Position numbers and translations under genes: made by a program. From Sympetrum striolatum (taxonomy: Eukaryota; Arthropoda; Insecta; Odonata; Libellulidae), in contig OX388348.1 of NCBI GenBank assembly GCA_947579665.1, forward strand, positions 2,232,001-2,296,000: a DNA stretch of 64,000 nt. Reading direction: 5' to 3'. Below, one piece after another: positions 45,301 to 57,300 of the stretch. The stretch's first letter is position 1. Every line of letters starts with the position of its first letter. The notes under the pieces were generated by a model that did not search any database, was not told the DNA's origin, and saw nothing but the letters and a program-made list of their open reading frames with translations.

Positions 45301-48300
45301 TAAGATTATGAGATATTTCTTAGAATTATTTTCAAATTATAATAAAGTTTAGATGGAAGGGAGGCCATTTGGCTTTACTTCTCCAAAAGGGTAGAATAAT
45401 ATTAATAAACATTTTTTTGTTTGCAGGCATAAATTAAAAGGTTTCAATAACATAATTTCACATGAACTGAAATTCTATAGATACCAAACATACTTTTATA
45501 AAACCACAATAAGGGATTTTATTTTCATGAGTTGAGATGAAGGTTACCTACAAAAATAAACTCAGAACTATTTAATTAAATTTACTCAAGATGTATAAGA
45601 ATTATGATACTTTAGGCTAAAGTTAAGCGTCAAACATTTTAGTGACCTGTACACTTGCATATGTAGTTATTATGTACCCTAAAACATTACAGATTTCCTT
45701 GTACAACTCAAAGATAAACATTATGTTGCAAAAATCAGGATTTTACATAAAGTTGAAATGCTTTAGCTTTACAAAAAGATGCTCAGCTTTTCCTACAGTA
45801 TAAACTCGTGGAAGTACCAATTACCTTTCCAGACATTTCCCCATGCTGGGGAATCTGCTATAATTTTAAAATATGAAATTAACACAACCCAAAAAAATGA
45901 ACTTGTTGCTTTATCAAATATTAAAGTAAAATAAATTAGAAATACTACGAGTGTGGTTTGAAAAGTTCTTGGAATCACCATAAGAGGTTAGCACTAATAA
46001 TACAAGTTGTTCACATGATATTCATTTGACTGTTGCCTGTAAAGATATGTCACCCCAGTGTTCTTGGAAGAGAGTTGTGGTGGTGACGTAGCTCTATTCC
46101 AAGGAGTGATTTGCAAAGATGGAAAAAAATCGAGATTCGAGCAGTGATTAAGTACAGTCCTGGTCAATAGAAACGCAACACCTCAGCAACAATTTCACGG
46201 AGAGTTGTGGAACCTCTTGGACGGAGGAAGTTTGGGGGTTATGCGACAACAGAGTAAGCGGCAGGGAAGGGGCTCTGGGTACTGAGGATGGGGGGAAGGC
46301 AGATTGTTTTTCTTTCTCATAATTTTCCTAAATATGGAACTCACAACCAGCATAGGAATGTATGGGAAGAAGGGCTCGGAAATCGGGATATTCTAAGGAA
46401 CTTGTGGTCCGAAGGATTGGCGGAAACTACACGTAATCAAAATATGTTAATGTTAAACTTTATTCTGGGTAACAATATTTTACAGCTGCTAACATGGGTT
46501 CTGTGATTCATTAAATCTTAGGACACATAGAATCTATTACATATGAATTAAGCAAGTAAGGAATAGGTGATTCATAATTTTGCACAATTATTCAACGCTT
46601 CCCTTTTACAGGGTGGCCGCGGAACAGAATGTTACAAAATTAAGGTCATTTCTAGGATTTTTCAAGTACAGTTTTTGGTTTTTATTCAATTCATCAATTG
46701 AAATTTGGAATTTATTCCAACAAAAACAAGGTACAACTTACAAACTTTACCCGAAAATTAATGTTCACGCGAATCAGCGGCACATATGGCAAGGGTTGTT
46801 TATATACGTGGTTTTGGAGTTTTTGCGTAGGCAGCGCTGGTGCCACAATTTGAATGAGTGGTTTATTTTGGATTGAACCAGGATAATGAGTAGGATCAGG
46901 ATTTTTCAAGGTTTTGCAAAAATATCATGGTATTTTCATGTTTTTTCAAGGTCAGCAAAAATTCAGGGTTTTTTCAAGGTCCTGTGGCCACCCTGGATAT
47001 AGTCTACTTAGATATTTATGAGAGAAAATCATGATTGCAAACCCGATTAATATATCAACTTAAACTATATTAATTATCATAACAGGAAATTTTATAATAA
47101 ATAATTGAAGTTTTATTTTGATGGAATTTGTTCATGTTTAATCCTAAAGAAAAAAAAACATTTATGCATCCACAGACAACATAAATGAACTCAATTAAGG
47201 ACCTACTTTGAGGATTCCACATTATTTTTAGGCAATTGGAACTAATATACGACACCATTTGTACAGAAAGGAAGATGGTCAGTCAACTGAATTAGTCGAT
47301 ATAAATTGCTCAGAAGCAAAGAGCAAACTCTACCACAGATATATGAGGATGGCGAAGCACTATCCAGATTGAATATCTGCACTAGAGAACACTTCGAAGA
47401 CGAGTGATTTGAGGAAGGCAAAATGAGGCAGAAGGATATATTGGAGGTATTGGGATTCTCTGAATCATCCAAAGGAAACGCATATCAACGAGATACTACA
47501 GAAAATAAAGCCCCCCCGTTAAAGAAGTGAGCCACTCTGATTTATCCTCAAGATTGGGATGTGGTGTCATATTTCGGTCTGTTTCTTCTTTCTCTTGAGC
47601 TCATACTTTTTGTTTAACAACGCAAACAAAATCTGCTGATCCACGATGAAATTCACATTCTATCTAATGACATATTTCAAAAAGTGTATCTCATTTATTG
47701 CCCCTTTCAAAATTCCTGGCAGTAGTGACTTATGAGAGAAATGCAGTCTCTAAGTCAATAAAGAGTTTCACATTCAAACAGATAAAACCAATATTCATAG
47801 TAGACATTGGTCGATTTCAACATTGTTGATGAGTGACATTACCAAGATTTTAGCGATTAGTTTATTCTTTTTTTAGCAATAACAACAATAAATAGAGCTT
47901 AGAAATAAATAGAAAATATATAAAGGTTGAGTTTTTCACCCATGAAAACCTTTTAAACAGCCATTACTCCACACCAACCAGATATAAAATTCATATTTTT
48001 TCCTCATTTGCTCTTTGTATCATTAGCTCGCATATGAATCTTTGTATTTTCAATGAACCAGAACTTAGTAAAACATATATTGAAGTGGAAGGCCGGTTGC
48101 AGTGAAGGCCAATTTAAGTGCCGCTTAATTTCTTTCATTTCTCACGTGACGAAAAACTTGTCGCAAGTGAAATTAAGATATATGTTAAAATTTTCATTGA
48201 AAGTTTGTTTCAGGATAATAACCTGAATAGAACTTTAGTTTTTGATTTCTATTTACAAGAGCTTAACTCGCTGCTTAGAAGCTTGTTCCTAGATCTCTAT

Positions 48301-51300
48301 CCGCTGTCAATCGGAGGTTAACTTTCAGCCGCTGCTTCCTCAAATCACACAATCACGTCAGATATAAAATTATAAACTAAAATACTATTCAAGACATCAC
48401 CTCAAAACCAACTATAATTTAAAATTTCAACATTTGTATCAATTCCACTTGTGACAAGTCCTTCGTCATGTGAGAAATAAAAATCTTTTAGTGGACACAT
48501 AAATTGGGCTGCATAATGGCATTTTTCAGAGGTTACACCCAACTTAAAAAATGTTTTGCAAAGTTTGGTATAGTTAAACTAAATAGAATATGGTTTGTAT
48601 TCGTGCCTATGATACAAAGAGCAACTGAGGAAGAAAGCAGATTTTTATATTGGATTGGTACAGATAGAAAATATGTGACGTGGCACACATTAAAGAACAT
48701 GATGCTGTCATCTGTAGCTCATCAATATGATGAAGATTTCACTTATAAGCAACTAAGTATTTATAAAGCAGAATGAAATGTAATTTCAGCCTTAATTACA
48801 AATAATAGAATTTCAGTACCTGAACCATGTTTATGTTTCTCAGTTACTTCTTCTATCTTCATATGACACAACAGTTAATTACGAAGATAAGAAATTTGTT
48901 CAAGAAAATCAGTTTAGCTTCATTTAATAACAGCAATATTCATGGTTAGAAAATAAACCATTCTATCATACTTCACTTTATGGTTTGTCTTATTAGAATT
49001 AGGATAACTAAAGAGTGCATACTTGCCAGAATGTCAGGGAATAGGCTCAAGGAGCAGATATTAAATCGAATTCAGTGACCTGCAAAAAGCCTCGATTAAA
49101 AAACAGGATTTTCCTGAGATTCTGACCATTACCAAATGACATACAGCAAGAGCAGTTGGAAAAAATATCAATTATTTTGGTGGGAATAGGGAAACTACTT
49201 TTTCACTGTAGCTATTATGACGGATTACACTTTCATCTAGAATCAAAGTATTCGAAGGAGATTTATAGGCAGAATTTTCAAAAATATTCCAAGCAGAAAT
49301 TTAGCAACAATTATAGCCTCACTTCCTAATGAATTAATTCATAATTTACCTTCTATTTAATATTTTTATCATTCTTTGATTAGATTATTTGTCTCTTAGA
49401 TTATTTGGCTCTTATAATATTTATAAGAAAATTGAACACAGATCATGAAGACATGTTAATCGATTAAATAATCCATCGCAATCAAAGTTCTTCACTCAAA
49501 ATATCTCTCCATCCCCAGCATGATTTCGATGAAGCCAGAAGCAAAGATGCTTCATTTTCAGGGAAGGGAACGTCCTTACCTATTGAAAACTTGCTGAGAA
49601 TATAGTCCTAACTGATAAGATATAGGTGAAATTCCCATGATATCGAGCAGCCCTGCCTCTTCACCTCACTTATCACTCGTCTGTCCCACCCACAAGCAGC
49701 ACACACGGCAGAGATTGGGTGTAGATTTATGCAACTTTCGATTTTGGATATATGTATTATAAGTAACAAAGTAGGATTGTATTGCTGGGAGTTATACTTG
49801 AAATGAGTTAACGGATGGTCAAGTGGGTGCCCCTATTGATTTGATTTCACCTGGAAATCCTTATAACATAATGATCAGTATTCGAAGAACTATAAAAACA
49901 AATTCTTCTTATATATGTAATGATTGAGAAACATGAATATTATTCAATGAGATAAGATCTGTTTGTGAAATTTATCTCAGCTTTACAGCTACCTTGGTGA
50001 TTGGAAATAGGATGTGGATAGATATTGTTCAATCTTAAAAAGGAAGGTCTATAAGATGAAGTAAGATTAGAGCGAGAAAACGTCAATCTTCAGGATGTCA
50101 GGAAAGTTAAACATTGCGCTCAACCATCAATGGCAATGTTAGCAGCTGTGAAATGCTGTTAACCAGAGTAAAGTTTAACATTAGCATATTTTGATTGTGC
50201 ATAGCTTCTGTCGATCCTTCAGACTGCAAGTTCCATGGAATATTCCGATTTCCGAGCCCTTCTTCCCATACCTTCCTATGTAGGTTGTGAGTCCCATATA
50301 TAGGAAAATTATGAGAAGGAAAAACGATCTGCCTTCTCCCCATCCTCAATACCCAGAGCCCCTTCCCTGCCGCTTACTCTCTTGTCACATAACCCTCAAA
50401 CTTCTTCCGTCCAAGAGGCTCCACAACTCTGCGAAATCGCTAAGGAGGTGTTGTGTTTCTATTGGCCAGGACTGTACTTAGTAGAGAGGTATGAAAGCAA
50501 GGATATTTAAGCCGATATCCAGAATACACTGGCGGACTCTGCTCCTTGATATTCAACTTATGCCAAGTGGACAAACGAATTTAAATTTGAGCTTAGATGA
50601 TGTTCCGCCCAGTGGTCGGCCACGATGCGTCACTACCCCACAAGTCATAGCAAAAGTGCACAAAAGGGTCCTGGAGGATTGCCGATTGAAAATGCGAGAA
50701 ATTGCTCAAGCTTGCCAGATGTTATCTGAAAGGGTATATTACATTTTAACTGAAGAGTTAGATATGAAAAAATTATCTGCAAGATCTACGACTCTTAACA
50801 CTGGATGAAAAATTCATGAGAATGGAAATATCGGAACAATGCATGGCCCGTTTTAGGAGGAACAAACAAGATTTCTTGCACAGGTTTGGGACCACAGATG
50901 AAAGTTGGGTCCACTACTATACCCCAGAAACAAAACAACAGTCAAAGCAGTGGAAACATGTTGATTCTCCACCACCAAAGAATGCAAAGACAATTCATTG
51001 GCCAGAAAGGTCTTGGAATCAGTGTTCTGGAATGTGAAGGGGATTCTGTCAGTAGATTATCTGCCTACTGGGCAAACAATTACTGTAGAATACCATGATA
51101 ACCTCCTCGACCTATTACAACAAAAATTACGGGAAAAAAGGCCAGGTGTAGCGAGGAAGAAAGTCATATTCCATCAAGACAATGCGCCCCCGCACATATG
51201 TGCCATTGCCATGGCAACATTACATGAACTAAGGGATGAATCATTCGTCCGTCTGATTTGCTCCATCAGACTTCTATCTCTTCCTGAAGCTGAAAATTTT

Positions 51301-54300
51301 CCTTGGTGGACGAAGACTCCCTTGAAATGAAGAATTGATAGCTGGAGTTGACAACTATTTCACAGGCCTGGAGGAATTTCATTTCCGAGATGGGATCAAG
51401 GCATTGTAACATCACTGGATCAAGTGCATTAATCTACAAGGAGACTACATTGAAAAATAAAAAATTTTCAGTGGCATTAGTACTTTTTTCTATTTCCCTC
51501 CAAGAACTTTTCAAACCTACCTCGTAACATAAGAATAAATGTAAATCAAAACTGTGTACAGAAATCAGGAAAGCATTTAGATTTTTCCTCTTACTTAAAA
51601 CATAGACTATGTTCACATCTTGTTGACTTCTAGAATGCTGAGGATTAAACAATGAACAGAATAAATTACTTCTCATTAATATTTGGCAGAATGAAAATTT
51701 CAGTTTAGCTTACAAGGTTATGTGCCGAATAATTTTGGTACTTTGGTGAAAGGGAATTTTCTTTGATAATGTTGGAAGGTTGACAACTCTACTAGTACAA
51801 TTATTTACTCCCAACAAGCTAACATTCCCTTATAGTCACACATTTTTACCATTTGTAACATATCAATTTCCATCACCTTGGTGAGGTGCCTGGGCTGGCA
51901 AGGGTGGGAGATGCCCTTCGAGGAGGCAGAGGAGGTGGTGGAGCAGATGGGGACACTCCAAGAACTGCCCGCCTACTCAGCTGTGGAGATCCACGCGGAG
52001 ACATCATTGGGCTCCTGTTGCTCTACAATTTTAAACAGAGTAAAACCACAGGGAATGAAAAATAAATAGATAAATCAGAAAAGAATTCATGGTACAAACA
52101 TTAGATGTAGAGAGGTGATATGAATGTTTAACATGGTCTGCAGCACTCAGAATTAACAGAGATACTGTTTTACTGAGGTAACTCAATTTGTTAGCGCAGT
52201 GTTCTTATGGTCTCATTTCTCCTACTTTCCATGTATCAAGACGGCCAAGTCAAATCAAGGTGCCAAGAGTTTGTTATCCTAATTGACAATATTTTACAAT
52301 TTTAGTTAATTTTCATTTTACAAATTAATTATAGCTGGTCGGTGAATAGAAATCACACTACCATAGAGTTTCTTGTGATTGAAGCAACATTTTATAAAAA
52401 TGAAGAGGTAAGGAATCTGATTAAGTTCTACTATACATCCACACAGCAAGAGCGAAGTCCCAGTTTGAGTGTGAAAACAAAATCCATGATTTCACCACCA
52501 TCATAGACAGAAGGAAAAAGTATTAGGAAAATAATAATAATAATAATAATAAAATCTTTTTATTCCTCGGCCCTTCATAAATATTTGCATCTTAAGAGTA
52601 ACTCTTTCCTTAGTTCTGAAACTACCTATTTTGGTAAGTTTTCAGAAACTTTTTTGCAGGCTAGAAGTTCTCGCCTCACTCATATCCTGTGTAAACATAA
52701 AAATATTCCCTCACACACCAAACAAGAAAATGACATTATGGCAAAGTAAAAACTATAATTAAAAATAAAATGGAAACAATCCATTACGCTCAAATTGATA
52801 CTAATTTTCCAAAGTCCTGTGGCGGACTATATTAGCAGACGTCGCTGCGGCCAGCGCCTCACAATCATTTAGAGAGGACAAGTGCGATAAGCCAACTTCC
52901 CTAGCATCACGCACTGCAGAGGAGAAAAAGCGATAAGCCGTCTTCCCTGGCAACACGCTCTGACATCGGCCGTCGTCGCACGCTCTATCGTTGCTCCGCA
53001 CACACTTGTATTTCATTTCATTAATCGATATTTCATCAACTGATATTAAAGTGCTTGTGAACGAATCATCGTTTTATTATTCTCACCACGCGACCCCGCA
53101 GTCCTAATGTAACAAGGTCTGAAAATAAGTTGGAACTATCACTGCATGAATGCTATTCTAATGATTTCTGTGAATAAAAGAAAGCAAATTAGATGTCAGA
53201 AGGAATAGGCAACACAGATAGGGAAAACTACCATTACTACTACTATCACCTTTAAAATATGACTAAGATTCCCACACTTAATATTATTTGTCTTTGCATA
53301 ACATTAGTACCCATACAATGAGGAATAAACTGATTTTAGGGTAGTAAAAAATGGAAAAGAACTTACTCTTCCTTCAGCTGTTTCTGACCGTGGAGAGAGA
53401 GCTAATGCTTGCAAGCAGCTACTGTTGCTATTCCATATTGTGAGCTCCTGAAAAGATAAAAGAAATGAAGGAAATAACAAAAAATGCATTTTCCTTAAGA
53501 CTACAGAGAAAAGAGAATAAATTCAATTCTTTCAATTAACCTGATAATATCTGAATAAACACCTGCTTGTTTCAACACAATTGTATTTTACTCAGAAAAA
53601 TTAAGATATTGCTAACAATTCATAAAAAGAGAATTACAAATTATCCACAAAAAGTATAATTCTGATAAGTTTTTTTCAAGCATTTGGATTAATAAATGTA
53701 ATTACAAACTAACAGCATTCTGGATTACAGAAACTGAAAGATGAAGTTAAGATTCTCATTAGGTGCCTTAATATAATAAAGAAACTTTCAAAATTATTGA
53801 TAATTCAAATTCAGTAATACCTTCATTGACAACTCAATGACAACCGGCTTTAGTTTAGAACTAAATAAATAGCAATCAAGCAATGTTTGATACTGAAAAT
53901 ATTTTTCTTAGAAAATACAATATCTTTTGGTCAATTAATTTTTATGAGTGAATTTTCATAAAAATGTAATACTAATGGAAGTTATTCTGATTAGAATTAT
54001 ATAAGATTATGCAAGCAAGCAATTATTCCTGTATTTGATTTGGCATTGAAAGATTAAATGACAATGGTTATGGTAAATAAATCTTTAGCACTACATTTAG
54101 GATACTCATACTGTGGAAGGCTATTTTAATGCAGAGCTATAAGAATAGATATGTAATTATTTATTCAAAATCATTTTAATTAAGTGCAAAATTCCCAAAG
54201 GATTAGCATTGCATTCAAGGATTTTACAAGAACTTTTAGGAAATGCACCTATTTCCCAAGCTATTTTGATAATCATCCAGGAATTATCAACTCAAGGATT

Positions 54301-57300
54301 CCTATTTTATATCTGAGTAAAGTATTATTACTTTTAAGTTTCAAAACACTTGCTGATGTCTGTTAAAACTGAAAATATCAACTGCATTAACTCCAAGTAT
54401 ACCTTGCTTAAGAAAGTGAAACTTTTTTATGCATCTTGGTTCGATATAATATAAGAGTATTTAAAAATATTAATTGGGAGCCCTCTATCTCCATAAAACT
54501 TTTAAAAAGAGACTATCTCAAAGATAGCATGCAGCATTTGGAGCATTTACTCACCTAAACAGTTAAGGTGACTTCAAAATGAGGCAGACATGCATGCAAC
54601 AGCAGTGGACAATCAGCAATGCAGCCAACTCATGCACATTCCACAAAGATGGAAATTTTTCACTATTCTAAGCTTAAGTTTATCACTTGATCAATGATTC
54701 CTTACATTTAAAATATTCTTCATAAATTGAGAAATAAAATTATCGGCTCAAAAATAAATCATAGTCATAATTCAGATTTGCGGATGAGGTATTTCTATCA
54801 CAATCCTTTGGTAACATGATCAGAATAATGTGACTCCCATGTTAAGAAGAGACTTAAAGGTGGTAATGAAGACACTTATGTATCATTTTCCAATTCATAT
54901 TCTAAGAAAGGTCTTCTAAAATGAACCTTGAGTAGAGCTCTTAACATGTCAGCAAGAAGTACATTAAAATTACGTTTGGTCCAATGGATGCGACATGTGA
55001 CAGTTGTAAGCTGAAATAACCCTCTACATCAAAATCATGCAAAAGTTAAACAATCGCAGGAGATGATTTTAAAATGTAATTGAACCAATAATAACTGTTT
55101 TACCTGTTGCTTAGCAAGACTTAAAATACGTACTCATCTTCTTAGAATATGAATACTGTATATAGTATCAAAGTTTAAAGAGAGCTAACAGAAGTTAAAC
55201 AGTCAAATAGAGTGATGATTCAGAAGCAGACTTCATAAGGAAATAGGGAAACGATTATACTATGAGGTGCAAGGGGATTCAAAAGCTTTGCAGGATGTAC
55301 CGATTCAACGCCTAAAAAAATCATTCAATATATGTTCTTGTCAGTGAGGTTTGGATCCATCCATCCCTAACTTTCAATGCTTATGTTGGAATAAAAAATG
55401 AAAAGCAATTAACTCAAAGTGATTTTTGAGCTTTATGTAAATATAAAGAAATTATATACCGAAAGCATCAATTTAAATGATAAATTGGATCATAATTTGG
55501 GAGCAAACGTCATAAACTTGTTCTTCGAATTAAATAAAAATTCTTCATAGATTTATGGTTAATGAGGATATAAATAATAAACAAAATCACATATTGAGCT
55601 GGTCTATTGAAAATTTAGAGACAAACATTTGTGTTATAAAAAAGAGTTATAAAAACAAATAATGAGCTAAAGTTCCTTATCACTCCATTTAACTTTTTAG
55701 ACATATATGAGGGCATCACATGTAAATCCATTCATTATCCACTTTTTAAATTTATGTAAGCTCACATTGTAAACAATGGTAAAAAATCTCTAAAGAGAAA
55801 ATAAAAATGGATAATACACTAATCTAGTAACAGAAACCAGTAAATATATGTCATGCATTAAAATAGCATCAACACATTATACTTTTTGTAGAAGGGCAGT
55901 TTCTACCATTTTAATTTAGTACTCCCTACAAAATCAACCATTTGCTTATATTTCATGAATTCAGTTAAACCTAATGAAGTACCCAAATGATAAAATCTTA
56001 AATTTCACTCATTTAAAATTATAACCAGCATGAACATCTGTTATCTCTTGTAGACAAAGGTTGACTCAAAGTCAATAGAAAAATTAGTTACCTCAACATC
56101 GCAAACGTAGTTTCTAAAAACCAGAAGCTTTCACACAGTTCACAGACTCAACCATAGAGCTCATCATAAAACCACTTTCATTTGGTGTAAACACAAAACT
56201 AAAATTCCTCGAGGACTTGAACTAGGCTAAGGTCACACGATGAATTACACTGATGAGTTTTCTTTGGCATAAACTCAAACTATTGTTATTTCTCAAACCA
56301 AGCACCTGATACACTACATTATCTGAAAAACAATACCAAATATAAAATATTAAAGAGGGGGATAAATAATATAAAAATTTAATGCGAGCATAACGAAAGA
56401 TGGAGATTATGTAATAAAGCATAGAATTCTTATCAACATATTAATATTGAAAAGCATTAATTTATTATTTTATTATAAATCTTTTTTTAAATTTATAATC
56501 TGCAATAGGTGAACAGTTGAGAATAAATTTGTTTTAAATAATAAATAACAGTTGTTTAAATAAGGAAAAAATTTCTAAATACCTTTTATTAGTTCATAAT
56601 TATATCAAACGGTCCTCTAATTCTAAGGAATGAATTATGGTAGTGCAGTGAAGATAATCTGATAAAGACCTTAAATGGTGAAATGCACTTTCTTAGCTTT
56701 TGATAGAGTATAAATATTTAGAGTAAAATTCTAATGAATCCATTAGAAAATATGACACAAATAAAAAAGGTTTAAGTAGATTTGATATCTTACAGTAGAA
56801 TATATTCACATCAACTAGAAACTAGAGCCATCATGGATACTGCAGGGTATGAGAACTATATTTCAACAGCATGTTCCATCCCATTCCAAAGATAAACAAC
56901 ATTTTTCCAGTTTCCTGTCTCACTAATGAGTAAAAACATAAAGATAGAAATACTGGCTAGCCAGAGTATTTATCCTGGTTTCTAAAATGGGTAGAAAATA
57001 CTGACCAATCCAACACATAAAAACAAGCAAACTTAAAAATTAACTTCTGAAGATAAAATACCCAAATTTCACATTTCATACAAATCTACATGAAATCAGG
57101 CTGATGACAAAGGGAAAATAAATTATTAAATCAGGGAATAACTGCCAAAGTAGAACCAAGTTCTGAATCTTGATTTTTGATAGTAAGAGAAAAAATATAC
57201 GACCATTTGGGATTCAGTAGTATCAAACATGTTTTAACTAGAACTCTCATGATTCCCTGTGTTGACAACTTAAGAGATGGATGATTAGTTTGAATACTAA

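Larger units (their letters stand above)
46155..50474. mobile_element. 4.3-kb element with ~340-bp terminal inverted repeats and TA target duplication
   Basis: The ends CAGTCCTGGTCAATAGAAAC (46155) and, inverted, CAGTCCTGGCCAATAGAAAC (from 50474) begin repeats that can be followed for about 340 bp (46155-46495 and 50136-50474). TA at 46153-46154 and 50475-50476 flanks it. TA and long inverted repeats suggest a Tc1/mariner-superfamily or foldback element. No transposase was found in the 3.6-kb core, which instead holds two smaller repeats, so it is probably non-autonomous. Similarity of the two arms is high but clearly not perfect. Confidence 0.85.
46119..51480 (+). pseudogene. mariner transposase, interrupted and frameshifted
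   Basis: The start ATG at 46119 is followed by one extra A in the run GGAAAAAAAT, which shifts the frame. In the corrected frame it would begin [12 protein letters not shown], at which point the 4.3-kb element is inserted. The rest resumes at 50477: [40 protein letters not shown], the first catalytic Asp in [20 protein letters not shown], the second in FHQDNAPPH, then a one-base loss in the SDLAPSDF-like third-Asp region. Several frames are used. It cannot be functional. Confidence 0.9.
45948..51524 (+). mobile_element. mariner element, split by a 4.3-kb insertion
   Basis: Terminal inverted repeats are CGAGTGTGGTTTGAAAAGTT at 45948 and, on the minus strand from 51524, CGAGGTAGGTTTGAAAAGTT. 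TA at 45946-45947 and 51525-51526 is the mariner target duplication. Removing 46155-50474 plus one TA leaves about 1.25 kb, the usual mariner size. The transposase is broken (separate entry). Confidence 0.92.
41979..51876. other. Largest Cbl intron in the window
   Basis: This 9.9-kb intron holds the tRNA-like foldback, a possible transposase relic at 43700-44000 and the nested mariner complex at 45948-51524. The parts between these are AT-rich and unassigned. Confidence 0.6.

Noticed and set aside
46288..46506. Open run in the left arm of the 4.3-kb element, similar to one in the right arm
   Set aside because: Similarity is explained by the inverted repeat itself; no independent sign of coding.
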